Positions 52,253-61,085 of a stretch of 64,000 nucleotides of DNA are shown piece after piece. The stretch is from Geobacillus thermoleovorans. Its GTDB lineage: Bacteria; Bacillota; Bacilli; Bacillales; Anoxybacillaceae. The DNA lies in assembly GCF_001610955.1 (NCBI RefSeq), contig NZ_CP014335.1, positions 1,963,001 through 2,027,000 on the forward strand, in the 5' to 3' direction. Made by a program: the position numbers and the translations under genes. The stretch's first letter is position 1. Each line of letters starts with the position of its first letter. Below the pieces are notes generated by a model. The model was not told where the DNA came from and ran no database searches. It saw only the letters and a list, made by a program, of their open reading frames with translations.

Positions 52253-53407
52253 TTATTCCGCCACCCGCACCCACCGTTTGGTGCGATGGCTTTCCAAAAT
52301 GGCGTCGACGATCGTCATCGTATGGTGGCCGTCAGCGATCGTCGCAAACGGCAGTTCCCCGAGCGCCTCGCCGCGTTGTTTCCGGATGATGGCGCAGTAA
52401 AAATCACGGAACAAATTTTTCAGCCCGTCCGGCCAGCCTTCCTCATGGCCGCCTGGATAATGGGCGTAAGCGGCGGCTTGCGGCGACAAGAGTGCTGGGT
52501 CGCGGACGATTTCTTCGTTCGGGCCGTTGCGGCGCCCGACCCAGAGGCGGTTCGGGTGCTCTTGGTCCCAGGCGAGCGTCATCTCATCGGCGGCGATTTC
52601 AAAATAGAGCCGGTTTTTCCGGCCAGCGCTCACTTGGGAAATCGTAAACGCCCCATGGGTGCCGTCGTCAAAATGAACGAGCACGCTGCCGCCGTCTTCG
52701 GTGTCAATCTGGACTGGCTCCGCGTCTTGGTTGTGGCCGGATGTAAACGTGCTCCCTTCCTGTTTCGGCTTGTAGCGAACCGGATGGACGGTGCGCAAGT
52801 CGGCGAACACTTCGACGATGCGTTTTCCGAGCACGTATTGCACTGTGTCGCACCAGTGCGAACCGATGTCGGCGATGGCGCGCGACGGGCCGTTTTGCGC
52901 CGGCTCAAGCCGCCAGTTGTAGTCGGTGTCATACAAGAGCCAGTCTTGCACATAGCCGCCGTACACGAAATGGACGCGCTTCGCCTCACGGGCAAGCCGC
53001 TCTTTCGCCTCGACAACGAGCGGGTAGTGGCGGTAGTTGAAGCAGACCGCGCTAAGGCTTTCGCTTTGTTCAGCGAGCCGCTTCAATTCCGCCGACTGTT
53101 CGCTGTCCATGGCGAGCGGCTTTTCCGACAATAAATGTTTTCCCGCCTCAAGCACCGCCTTGTTGATGGGAAAATGCGAAACGTTGCGCGTGCAGTTGTG
53201 AACGGCTTCGACGTCCGGGTCGTCAATTAAAGCGCGGTAGTCGCCGTATGCTTTCGGAATCCCGAACCGGCGCGCGGCTTCCTCCGCTTTTTCTTGGCTG
53301 CTTGAGGCGATGGCGACAATGTTCACCAACGGCAGGCGTCGGAGCGCCTCAATATGGGAAGAAGCGGAAAAGCCCGTGCCGATAATGCCGACGTTGATCG
53401 GTTTCAC
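52253..53407 (-). CDS. Gfo/Idh/MocA family NAD(P)-dependent oxidoreductase
   Basis: 384 aa. Rossmann start [17 protein letters not shown] (G-x-G-x-x-x-x), EKPLAMDSE (Lys of the E-K-P motif), and the C-terminal beta sheet with [30 protein letters not shown] (D-I-G-x-H-x-x-D). Oxidises or reduces a sugar hydroxyl. GTG start at 53407 overlaps the thuA stop by 4 nt. Similar in role to ThuB or glycoside-3-dehydrogenase partners. Confidence 0.88.
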   Translation of the reverse strand: MKPINVGIIGTGFSASSHIEALRRLPLVNIVAIASSSQEKAEEAARRFGIPKAYGDYRALIDDPDVEAVHNCTRNVSHFPINKAVLEAGKHLLSEKPLAMDSEQSAELKRLAEQSESLSAVCFNYRHYPLVVEAKERLAREAKRVHFVYGGYVQDWLLYDTDYNWRLEPAQNGPSRAIADIGSHWCDTVQYVLGKRIVEVFADLRTVHPVRYKPKQEGSTFTSGHNQDAEPVQIDTEDGGSVLVHFDDGTHGAFTISQVSAGRKNRLYFEIAADEMTLAWDQEHPNRLWVGRRNGPNEEIVRDPALLSPQAAAYAHYPGGHEEGWPDGLKNLFRDFYCAIIRKQRGEALGELPFATIADGHHTMTIVDAILESHRTKRWVRVAE

Positions 53408-54153
53408 TGCGTCACTCCTCCTTGTTTCGCTTTGATCGGCTCAAGCGGCTTGACGTTGCCGAAGACGATTTCCCCGCGGTTGACCGGCGCGGCCCAGCGG
53501 ACGGCGTTGGCGATCACTTTCAGCACATCCGGGTGATGGTACGTCGGGTACGTTTCATGGCCAGGGCGGAAGTAGAAAATTTTCCCTTTCCCGCGCGTAA
53601 ACGTGCAGCCGCTGCGGAACACTTCTCCGCCTTCAAACCAGCTGATGAAAATCGTTTCGTCCGGCTCTGGGATGTCGAAAAACTCGCCGTACATTTCTTC
53701 CTGCTCAAGCTCGATGTACGGTCCGATTCCTTCCACGATCGGATGGCCCGGGGCGACGACCCAGAGACGCTCTTTTTCATCGGCTTCGCGCCATTTCAAA
53801 TTGCATGTCGTCCCCATCAGCTTTTTGAAAATTTTCGAGAAATGGCCGGAATGAAGGACAATGAGCCCCATTCCTTCCAGCACGCGGCGGTGGACGCGTT
53901 CGACAACCTCATCTTTCACTTCGTCATGGGCGATATGCCCCCACCAGACGAGGACGTCGCACCGGTCGAGCACCTCGTCGGTCAAGCCGTGCTCCGGTTC
54001 GTCCAAGACAGCGGTCGCGGCGTCAAACCCTGCTTCGGCTAGGTAGTTCGCGATGACGGTATGCATTCCTTCCGGATAAATCGCTCTTACCTGTTCATCT
54101 TTCTTTTCATGGCGAAATTCGTTCCAGACGACAACGCGGATGGGTGTGGTCAT
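53404..54153 (-). CDS. thuA: ThuA-domain protein (trehalose utilisation)
   Basis: 249 aa. Class-I glutamine amidotransferase-like fold of the ThuA family: [82 protein letters not shown]. ThuA acts with a ThuB-type Gfo/Idh oxidoreductase in making 3-keto disaccharides in rhizobia. Its place between two Gfo/Idh genes supports a keto-glycoside pathway here. Sugar identity unknown. Confidence 0.85.
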   Translation of the reverse strand: MTTPIRVVVWNEFRHEKKDEQVRAIYPEGMHTVIANYLAEAGFDAATAVLDEPEHGLTDEVLDRCDVLVWWGHIAHDEVKDEVVERVHRRVLEGMGLIVLHSGHFSKIFKKLMGTTCNLKWREADEKERLWVVAPGHPIVEGIGPYIELEQEEMYGEFFDIPEPDETIFISWFEGGEVFRSGCTFTRGKGKIFYFRPGHETYPTYHHPDVLKVIANAVRWAAPVNRGEIVFGNVKPLEPIKAKQGGVTQ

Positions 54154-54271
54154 TCATTAATCCCCCTTGGTTCTTTCGGCCTGCCTGTATGCGGCTAGGC
54201 CGAGTGTTTTTTGGAATGTTTCCCCATGTTCGCGACTCGTTGGGACGCCAGTGCGATTCATGGAGCGTTTC

Positions 54272-55351
54272 TCACCATTCGATGCGAACTTGCCGCCCTT
54301 GGTTGGACGATTCGTAAATCGCTTCTAACACTTTGGCGATCGTAAGCCCTTGTTCAGCGGTGCAAAGCGGCGGCGTGTTCTCGGCGATGCTCGTCAAGAA
54401 ATGGTCAAGGAGCGCCACCCGCTCGCTCTGGTCATCAAAATGGAGCGTGACATCGGCCGGAACGCCGTGTTCGTTGCGGAACCATTTCACTTCTTGGCGG
54501 TTTCCGGCGATATTCCACTCCCAGCGCACGCCGCCTTCCGTGCCAAGAAACTCGACATATGCCCGCTCTTCTTCAATATGCGACGCCCAGCTCGTCTCAA
54601 GCAGCACCGTCGCGTCGTTTTCGAGCTGGATGAACGCCGAGGCGAAATCTTCGACCGTATAGGCGGCATCAGGCGCAAACGATGTTCCCGGCCATGCCCC
54701 TTGGCGGCGCGGGCCGAACTTCGCGTACGTTTTCCCCGTCACCGCGACCGGGTTCGGGTTCCCGAGCAGCCAAAGCGTCACATCGAGCATATGGACGCCC
54801 AAATCGATGAGCGGGCCGCCGCCGGAGCGTTCGCGGTCAAAAAACCACGCCCCCCATGCGGGAATGCCGCGGCGGCGCACCCAACCCGTTTTCGCGTAAT
54901 AAATCTCACCGAACGCGCCAGATTGGATTCGCTCATGAAGCCATTGCGCCGCTTGGCGGAAGCGGTTGTTCAGCGCCACCATAAACTGCTTGCCTGATTC
55001 GTCTCGGGCGCGGATGATGGCGTCCGCCTCTTCCGCTTTGGTCACCATCGGCTTTTCGCAAAGAACGTGTTTTCCGGCCCGCAAACTGTCGACCGACACT
55101 TGGGCGTGCAAAAAGTTCGGCACCGTGATGATGACGGCATCGACATCAGGCGAAGCGAGCAGCTCTTTGTAGTCGCGGTACACGTTGCGGATGCCGTACG
55201 TTTTCGCTTTTTCCGCGGCCGCTTGTTCATTGACGTCGCAAATCGCCTGCAAGACGGCGCGCTCCGAAAGGTTTAGCGCCGCCTTGATGTGTTCATTGGA
55301 AATCCCTCCGGCTCCGATCAAGCCGAGGCGGATTGGAAGTGTGTTTCCCAT
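54272..55351 (-). CDS. Gfo/Idh/MocA family oxidoreductase, second
   Basis: 359 aa. LGLIGAGGISNEHIKAALNL (Rossmann), HVLCEKPMVTKAEEADAII (E-K-P), and GGGPLIDLGVHMLDVTLWLLG (D-x-x-x-H). First gene of the operon behind the palindrome at 55424-55445. A MNNR-x-x-x-x-Q segment (LNNRFRQAAQWLHERI) follows the usual pattern. Confidence 0.88.
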   Translation of the reverse strand: MGNTLPIRLGLIGAGGISNEHIKAALNLSERAVLQAICDVNEQAAAEKAKTYGIRNVYRDYKELLASPDVDAVIITVPNFLHAQVSVDSLRAGKHVLCEKPMVTKAEEADAIIRARDESGKQFMVALNNRFRQAAQWLHERIQSGAFGEIYYAKTGWVRRRGIPAWGAWFFDRERSGGGPLIDLGVHMLDVTLWLLGNPNPVAVTGKTYAKFGPRRQGAWPGTSFAPDAAYTVEDFASAFIQLENDATVLLETSWASHIEEERAYVEFLGTEGGVRWEWNIAGNRQEVKWFRNEHGVPADVTLHFDDQSERVALLDHFLTSIAENTPPLCTAEQGLTIAKVLEAIYESSNQGRQVRIEW

Positions 55352-55423
55352 GTCCTTTTCCCCCTTGCGCTCATTTGTTTTCTCTGTCCCATATGCTCCA
55401 CCGATTCGCCGTCCGTTTTCTAA

Positions 55424-55445
55424 GTGATGTAATCGATTACATCAC
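55424..55445. promoter_or_regulatory. LacI-type operator before the sugar operon
   Basis: Perfect 22-bp palindrome with half-site GTGATGTAATC, centred on ATCGAT, between the LacI-family gene and the first oxidoreductase. A near-identical palindrome lies before lacI-like gene (56526-56543). Confidence 0.75.
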
Positions 55446-55492
55446 CGTGCAAAAAAATCCGCCCGTTCCCCCGCACCGAACAGAGAGCGCTG

Positions 55493-56506
55493 TCAGCCCC
55501 TTTGCTCAGAGCGCTCTCCTCCACACGAATCGCGAATGACGAGCCGATCGGGAAGAACAAGCTGACGCCGCCGCGCGCTCGTTCCTTCAATGAGCGCAAG
55601 CAGCAATTCCATCGCTTTTTGCCCGATCTCAAACATCGGCTGGGCGATCGTTGTGAGGCTCGGTTCAAAAATCGAGGCCATTTGAATGTCGTCAAATCCG
55701 ACAACGGCCACATCGTCGGGAACGCGTCCGCCTCGATGGCGAACCGCTTTGATCGCCCCAATCGCCATCTCATCGTTGGCGGCGAAAATCGCGGTCGGCG
55801 GCTTCTCAAGAGCGAGCAGCTTCAGCGTCAAATTATATCCGGACTCATAGGTGAAATCACCCTCCTGCACGAGCGCAGCGTCCGCCTCAAGCTCATGCTG
55901 GGCCAGCGCCTGTTGGTAGCCGCGCAGCCGATCGCGGCTTAAAATGATGTTCATTGGCCCGGACAGGTGGGCAATGCGGCAATGGCCGAGGCGGATCAAG
56001 TGTTCTGTCGCCTTGCGGGCGCTGCTGATGTTGTCGATCGAAACGGTCGGGATGTCCGCCCCTTCCAAATACTCGCACGCCAAGACGATCGGAAACTGCC
56101 GCGCCATCTCTTCCACCAGCTCTTTGCCGATGCGGGCGGTCAAAAAAATCATCCCGTCGACTTGCCGCTGCGGCAGCAAATTCAAATACTGCTCCTCAAG
56201 CCGGACATCGTTTTGCGTATCGCCAAGCAGCACCTGATAGCCGTGCTTGAGGGCGACCGCTTCAATGCCGCGCAGCACCTTCGAGAAAAACGGATTCGTA
56301 ATATCGGGCACGACGACGAGCACCGTCTCGGTCTCCATCCGCCGCAAATACCGGCCGAGCACGTTCGGCTGGTAGTTCAGCGCTTCAATGGCTTCGAGCA
56401 CGCGCTGCCTTGTCTCTTCAGTGACGTTGCCCGCGTTGCGCAGCACGCGCGACACGGTGGCCGTCGATACGTTCGCCCGTTTCGCCACGTCTTTTATGCT
56501 TGCCAT
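55493..56506 (-). CDS. LacI-family transcription repressor
   Basis: 337 aa. Helix-turn-helix [55 protein letters not shown] (1-56), then a ribose-binding-like effector domain ([48 protein letters not shown]). Repressor of the downstream sugar genes; self-regulated through the palindrome 20 bp before its start. The inducer is likely an intermediate of the same pathway. Confidence 0.9.
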   Translation of the reverse strand: MASIKDVAKRANVSTATVSRVLRNAGNVTEETRQRVLEAIEALNYQPNVLGRYLRRMETETVLVVVPDITNPFFSKVLRGIEAVALKHGYQVLLGDTQNDVRLEEQYLNLLPQRQVDGMIFLTARIGKELVEEMARQFPIVLACEYLEGADIPTVSIDNISSARKATEHLIRLGHCRIAHLSGPMNIILSRDRLRGYQQALAQHELEADAALVQEGDFTYESGYNLTLKLLALEKPPTAIFAANDEMAIGAIKAVRHRGGRVPDDVAVVGFDDIQMASIFEPSLTTIAQPMFEIGQKAMELLLALIEGTSARRRQLVLPDRLVIRDSCGGERSEQRG

Positions 56507-56525
56507 TCGTTATAGTCCTCTCAGT

Positions 56526-56543
56526 TATGTAATCGATTACATA
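56526..56543. promoter_or_regulatory. Autoregulatory LacI-type operator
   Basis: Palindrome TATGTAATC-GATTACATA (56526-56543), same core as 55424-55445, directly before the lacI-like ATG (56506). Confidence 0.7.
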
Positions 56544-56629
56544 TTCATCGTATATGAAAGACAGGGCGGTTGTCAAGCGTTGTTTTTTCGATCCGTCTTA
56601 GACATGGTTTGCCCCTTTCTCATATAAAG

Positions 56630-56740
56630 AAATGGATTTTTATCATCCCGCACCGGGAAGACCTCCACTTCCACGCATAAGCGTAAGTATGGGATGAATC
56701 GATGCCCCCACCTCCAAGCGCAAGCGCAGGTGGGACAGCG
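56630..56740. repeat. Two similar stem-loop repeats in the lacI upstream gap
   Basis: CCCACCT (56707-56713) pairs with AGGTGGG (56728-56734) around CCAAGCGCAAGCGC. The preceding unit, about 56668-56696, has a similar order CCACTTCCACGCATAAGCGTAAG, and an outer CATCCC/GGGATG pair encloses it. No gene is visible in 56544-56910 apart from these. Confidence 0.45.
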
Positions 56741-56910
56741 TTCAACACTTCGTCTCTATAAAAGACGTATCACATGATGAATCCAAGCATTGTCCAAGAC
56801 TAGCGCACCCCCGCTCTTTCGACAAGAACCAAAAGTTCAGGAACATTTGTGGTGCTGGCAGGTCGGTGCTTGGATGACGGGAAGCCAATACAAAACAGAA
56901 TCTTGGCAAA

Positions 56911-57330
56911 ATGGGGTATACTGAAAGTGAGAAAGTCGAGTTGAAAAAAGAGTTTTTGCGCATGTTGGTGCGATTGGAGCTGGATGAAGCGAGGCAGCGG
57001 CTGCTGTTGGGCTTTTTTGAAACATATGTGAAGCTGTCGGAGGAGGAAGAGCAACAACTGCAAAGAGAAGTGAAGGCGATGGAAACGAAAGAAAGAGAGA
57101 AAGTGTTGGAGCTGATCATTTCCTATGAGCAAAAGGGAAGGAAAGCGGGATGGGAAGAAGGGATGAAACGTGGGCTTCAACAAGGGATCAAGCAAGGAAT
57201 GAAACAGGGAATGAAACAGGGAATGAAGCAACTGATCCGTAACATGGCGCGCAAAGGAATGACGGAGAAAGACATTGCTCAGTTGGTGGATCTTCCAGTG
57301 GAAGATGTTCGGGCATTGCTTGAAAAGTAG
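56911..57330 (+). pseudogene. C-terminal part of an Rpn-type (PD-(D/E)XK) nuclease/transposase-like protein
   Basis: 139 codons opening MGYTESEKVELKKEFLRMLVRLELDEARQRLLLGFFETYVKLSEEEEQQL, then an acidic/basic helix and a run of Gly-Met-Lys-Gln units (IKQGMKQGMKQGMKQLIRN), ending MTEKDIAQLVDLPVEDVRALLEK. This is the usual C-terminal region of Rpn/COG5464 proteins; the N-terminal nuclease domain is missing, and preceding code (LAGRCLDDGKPIQNRILAK, about 56855-56910) shows frame damage. No ribosome site. Confidence 0.6.
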
Positions 57331-57534
57331 GGAAATCAAAAGCAAGTGGATGGCCCTGGAAAATACCGAAAGAAGACGGTTGGCGGCGACAAGTGGCCAA
57401 CCGATCGTCGTACGAACAGCATGGCCTAAAGATGCCCGGAGACCGCCGTGTTTGTGAAGCCCGTGACTTTCGAAGATCCAGTGCCTAAAAAAGCCTAACC
57501 AACCATCTATGAATCATTGGGAGAGGGGAACTCC

Positions 57535-57972
57535 ATGGAAATTAGAAAACCAAACGATTCGGAATACAAAACGATTTTATCACTCACACCACAAGCATTA
57601 TTCGATGGCACATTAGGCGAGGCAAAACCGTCAGATGAAAAAGCCAAACAACTGATTGAGCCATTATTGCAGAAAGGGAGCTATTATTTGATCGCAACGG
57701 AAGGCAATCATCTCATGGGTTGGATTTTAATCGGAGCAAGCCAAGACCCGCTCACTGAGAAAATATATGGATTTATCTACGAATTGTTTGTGTTAGAAGA
57801 ATTTAGAGGAAAGGGAATGGCAAGGAAATTAATAGAAGCCGGCATCGAACATTTGAAACAAGATGGATATTCAGAGGTTCGTTTGCGTGTATATGCAGGA
57901 AATCAAGCAATGAAACTGTATGAAACACTCGGATTCAAGCACCACACCATTATCATGAGCATGAACGTGTAA
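57535..57972 (+). CDS. GNAT family N-acetyltransferase
   Basis: 145 aa. IYELFVLEEFRGKGMARKLIEAGIEHLKQDG (about 81-111) contains motif A with R-G-K-G-M-A; VRLRVYAGNQAMKLYETLGF is the C-terminal motif. Start ATG 57535 follows GAGAGGGG. Substrate unknown. Short and typical of aminoglycoside or protein-N-acetyl-like small GNATs. Confidence 0.88.
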   Translation: MEIRKPNDSEYKTILSLTPQALFDGTLGEAKPSDEKAKQLIEPLLQKGSYYLIATEGNHLMGWILIGASQDPLTEKIYGFIYELFVLEEFRGKGMARKLIEAGIEHLKQDGYSEVRLRVYAGNQAMKLYETLGFKHHTIIMSMNV

Positions 57973-58020
57973 GGCAAACATATCCCGCCCACCGTCATCC
58001 TTAGCAGGCGGCAAGAAGAA

Positions 58021-58060
58021 GCGCCTTTGCCCGAACGCAAAGGCGCCCATAGTGGTGTTC
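58021..58060 (-). terminator. Intrinsic terminator of the MFS gene
   Basis: GCGCCTTTGC (58021-58030) and its complement (58037-58046) form a 10-bp stem; TTCTTCTT follows in the leftward direction. Confidence 0.65.
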
Positions 58061-58072
58061 AGTCCGATTCAT

Positions 58073-59368
58073 CTAATCAATCGCCTGGCGCGCACGGTCT
58101 TGCAGCATTTTCGCCCCAGCGAGTGAAATCAAGCCCATGACGACGATATAGAAGGAGATGGCGGTGGCGCTGCCGTATTTGTGCAACAGCCACGTGCTGA
58201 TGAGCGGCGCTGGGCCGCCGGCGATGATCGATGCCAACTGGTAGCCGAGCGAAGCGCCGCTGTAGCGCAAGCGCGTCGGGAAGTTTTCCGCGATCATGGC
58301 CGCCTGCGGGCCATACAGCATGCCGTGGAGCACCATGGCCACGACCGTCGCCAAGAAGATCAGCCCGACACTTTTCGTATTGACAAGCCAATAATACGGA
58401 AACGCCCAAAGCATAAGCAAAATGACGCCTGTCATATAGACGCGCCGCCGCCCCCACCGGTCGGATAAATGGCCGGAATACACAATGGAAAGCGCATTGA
58501 TAATGGCCGCAATAATCGTCACATTGACGAAAATGCTTTTTTCCATCCCCAAAAATGTCGTCCCATAGCTGACGATAAACGTGACAAAAATGTAGAATGA
58601 CCCGTTTTCAATCACCCGCGCAAGCGCTGACCATAGAATTTCGCGCGGATGCCTAACCAGCACCTCGCCGACCGGCATCTTGCTCGTTTCTTGTTTTTTC
58701 ATCGCTTCTTGGAACAGCGGCGATTCGAGCACTTTCAGCCGGATGTACAGCCCGATGGCGATGAGAAGGAAGCTTATGAGAAACGGAACGCGCCATCCCC
58801 ACGCATAAAAGCTGTCGCCGCCCGCCGCAAGCATCAGCGTCGTCACAAGGGAAGAGGACAACAGCCCGAACGGCACGCCCATTTGCGGCAGGGAAGCCAT
58901 CAGCCCGCGCCGTTTGCCTTCTTCCCACTCCATCGCAATCAAAATAGCGCCGCCCCATTCCCCGCCGACGCCAATGCCTTGAATGAGACGCAGCGCGGTC
59001 ACCAGCACCGGCGCCCACAGGCCGATTTGCTCATATGTCGGCATCAGGCCGATCAGCGCGGTCGCCAACCCCATCAGCAACAAAGTGGCCACCAACGTCG
59101 CCTTCCGCCCGATGCGGTCGCCGAAATGGCCGAAAATCGCGGCGCCGACCGGCCTGGCGATAAATCCTAAAGCAAAGGTGGTAAAGGATTGCATCAGTGC
59201 GACGTACGAATCTCCTTGTGGAAAGAATAATTGTGGAAACACGAGAGCGGCCATCGTCCCGTAAAGGAAGAAATCGTACCATTCAATCGTCGTACCGACC
59301 ACACTGGAAATCGCCGCCCGCTTTTTTTGGCGTTTCAATTCCGCCGCATCCATCATCGTTACAGCCAT
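58073..59368 (-). CDS. MFS transporter of the MHS (metabolite:H+ symporter) family
   Basis: 431 aa, 12 membrane helices. Family marks: SSVVGTTIEWYDFFLYGTMAALVFPQLFFP near the N-terminus, GHFGDRIGRKATLVATLLLMG in loop 2-3 (G-x-x-x-D-R-x-G-R), RLIQGIGVGGEWGGAILIAMEW, and SGHLSDRWGRRRVY in the second half. MHS carriers take up dicarboxylates, shikimate, betaine or similar acids with protons. Start MAVTMMDAAELKRQ at 59368. Stands alone between a GNAT and a MaoC gene; substrate unknown. Confidence 0.9.
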   Translation of the reverse strand: MAVTMMDAAELKRQKKRAAISSVVGTTIEWYDFFLYGTMAALVFPQLFFPQGDSYVALMQSFTTFALGFIARPVGAAIFGHFGDRIGRKATLVATLLLMGLATALIGLMPTYEQIGLWAPVLVTALRLIQGIGVGGEWGGAILIAMEWEEGKRRGLMASLPQMGVPFGLLSSSLVTTLMLAAGGDSFYAWGWRVPFLISFLLIAIGLYIRLKVLESPLFQEAMKKQETSKMPVGEVLVRHPREILWSALARVIENGSFYIFVTFIVSYGTTFLGMEKSIFVNVTIIAAIINALSIVYSGHLSDRWGRRRVYMTGVILLMLWAFPYYWLVNTKSVGLIFLATVVAMVLHGMLYGPQAAMIAENFPTRLRYSGASLGYQLASIIAGGPAPLISTWLLHKYGSATAISFYIVVMGLISLAGAKMLQDRARQAID

Positions 59369-59527
59369 TCACAACACCCCTTTCACGCAATCAAAGTGCG
59401 CGCATCTCATGGAAACGGAAAAACAAATGGATGATAGCAAAAAAACGAACATAATGTTAGCGCTTCCAAAAACAAACCGTCATGGACTCGTTTCTTTGTC
59501 AGACCGTAATGCCGTTCCACAAGCCCG

Positions 59528-59974
59528 TCATGGAGCTTTCCCTTCCCGCGCAACAAGCACATGCACAACGGCATCGACGACCGTTTCTTCCCGCTGGTTG
59601 ACGATTCGCTGATGCACCGTGACGAGCCCGGCTTCCTCGCCCCGTTCCGTCAAACGCTTCACTTCCGATTCCACGTAAATCGTATCACCGATCTTGACGG
59701 GACGAACGAAACGAAGTGAATCGATGCCATAAAACGCCAGGACCACTCCCGGCTCCATCATCCACAGCCCCGTCGCCGCCGACAGCGTCAACATCCCATG
59801 GGCGATGCGCTCGCCAAATGGCGTCCGCTTGGCGTATTCCCCATCCATGTGCAGCGGATAAAAATCTCCGGAAACGCCGGCAAACTGCACAATATCAGCT
59901 TCGGTGATCGTTCGCCCGCGCGAACGGTGGCGCTCGCCAAGCGCATACTGTTCAAACGGACGGTCAAATCGCAC
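59528..59974 (-). CDS. MaoC-like acyl dehydratase
   Basis: 148 aa. Hot-dog fold with the hydratase-2 motif TEADIVQFAGVSGDFYPLHMDGEYAKRTPFGERIAHGML (Asp and His of the D-x4-H pair). VHQRIVNQREETVVDAVVHVLVARE closes the sheet. GTG 59974 is chosen because GGGGAGGGGAAG precedes it; the frame continues to 60043 without a site. Adds water to enoyl-CoA or a related acyl thioester. Not in an operon with its neighbours. 60044-60202 holds no gene. Confidence 0.85.
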   Translation of the reverse strand: MRFDRPFEQYALGERHRSRGRTITEADIVQFAGVSGDFYPLHMDGEYAKRTPFGERIAHGMLTLSAATGLWMMEPGVVLAFYGIDSLRFVRPVKIGDTIYVESEVKRLTERGEEAGLVTVHQRIVNQREETVVDAVVHVLVAREGKAP

Positions 59975-60202
59975 GCCTTCCCCTCCCCTTGATTGGTGCA
60001 AAAAAGAGTAAAAACAAATTCCACCCCCTTTCACGGCTGCCACCGTCCATTTTGTTAATATTCTGAATATTAATCATATCATCTTTGGCCTTTACACATC
60101 CCTCCCCGTTAGCCGTCTGTCATTAACATATGAACGGAGTGGAGCGGATAGAACTGCTCCTCCTCTGTTTCGTGTTTCAAAATGGGCATTACCCCAAAAA
60201 AC

Positions 60203-60229
60203 AAAAGGATGCTCGCTTGGCATCCTTTT
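60203..60229. terminator. Terminator of the sugar ABC operon
   Basis: AAAAGGATGC (60203-60212) and GCATCCTTTT (60220-60229) form a 10-bp stem with A and T tracts on both sides. Confidence 0.75.
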
Positions 60230-60242
60230 TCACGTTCGTTCC

Positions 60243-61070
60243 TTATTCTTTTACCGAGCCGGACGTGAGCCCAGAGACGATGCGGCGCTGGAACAACAGC
60301 ACCATGATGACGAGCGGGATCGTCACAATCACGGTGGCCGCGGAAATTTCGCCCCACGGGATCGTATACTGGCCTTGGAACATGGCAATGCCGACCGGAA
60401 CGGTTTTGTATTTTTCCGCCGTATTGATCGTCAAGGCAAATAAAAATTCGTTCCATGCGGCAATGAAGACGAGAATGGACGTCGTAAACACCCCTGGCAC
60501 AGCGAGCGGCAAAATGATTTTAAAATACGTCTGCATCGGCGTCGCCCCGTCCATTTTCGCCGCTTCTTCCAAATCAAACGGAATCTTGCGGAAAAAGGTG
60601 ACCAACAGCCAAATCGACAACGGCAAGGCAAACGTCGTATACGGAATGATCAATCCCAAGTAGCTGTTCGTCAACCCGAATTTTTTCACAAACATGTAAA
60701 TCGGAGAAATGGTGGCAATTTGCGGAAACATGGATACAGCCAACACCAAGCCGAGAATGACCGTCTTGCCTTTAAATTCAAGGCGCGCAATCGCATAAGC
60801 CGCAAACGCGGCGACAAAGACCGTATACACCGTCGTAATGGTCGCCACGACCGTGCTGTTCCATAAATAGCGCAAAAACGGGTAATTGACAAAGACCGAC
60901 ACATAGGATTTTAAGGTCGGATGGCTCGTAAACCAATCGAACGCTTTGTCGCCAAACAATTCGCTAAGCGGCTTAATGGAACTGAGCAAAACCCATAAAA
61001 ACGGAAACATCACAAAGAACACAAACAGGGCCAAAAACACGTAAAAGAACGGACCGGCTTTTTTTTGCAT
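60243..61070 (-). CDS. Carbohydrate ABC transporter permease, MalG type
   Basis: 275 aa, six membrane helices (VFLALFVFFVMFPFLWVLLSSI first). The ATPase-contact EAA loop is LEEAAKMDGATPMQTYFKIILPLAVPGV (about 178-205). Ends RRIVSGLTSGSVKE. ATG 61070 after GAAGGGGTG. With the adjacent MalF-type permease it makes the membrane channel. No ATPase gene lies in the operon, so it probably uses a shared MsmX-like ATPase. Confidence 0.92.
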   Translation of the reverse strand: MQKKAGPFFYVFLALFVFFVMFPFLWVLLSSIKPLSELFGDKAFDWFTSHPTLKSYVSVFVNYPFLRYLWNSTVVATITTVYTVFVAAFAAYAIARLEFKGKTVILGLVLAVSMFPQIATISPIYMFVKKFGLTNSYLGLIIPYTTFALPLSIWLLVTFFRKIPFDLEEAAKMDGATPMQTYFKIILPLAVPGVFTTSILVFIAAWNEFLFALTINTAEKYKTVPVGIAMFQGQYTIPWGEISAATVIVTIPLVIMVLLFQRRIVSGLTSGSVKE

Positions 61071-61085
61071 CGTCTCACCCCTTCG

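Noticed and set aside
52286..53134. 282-codon rightward frame inside the Gfo/Idh gene, and similar ones in 53-60 kb
   Set aside because: Antisense shadows typical of GC-rich genes; the sense frames match known families.
56742..57345. Long leftward frames rich in Leu, Phe and His
   Set aside because: Antisense shadows of the Rpn-type remnant; no start site and biased composition.
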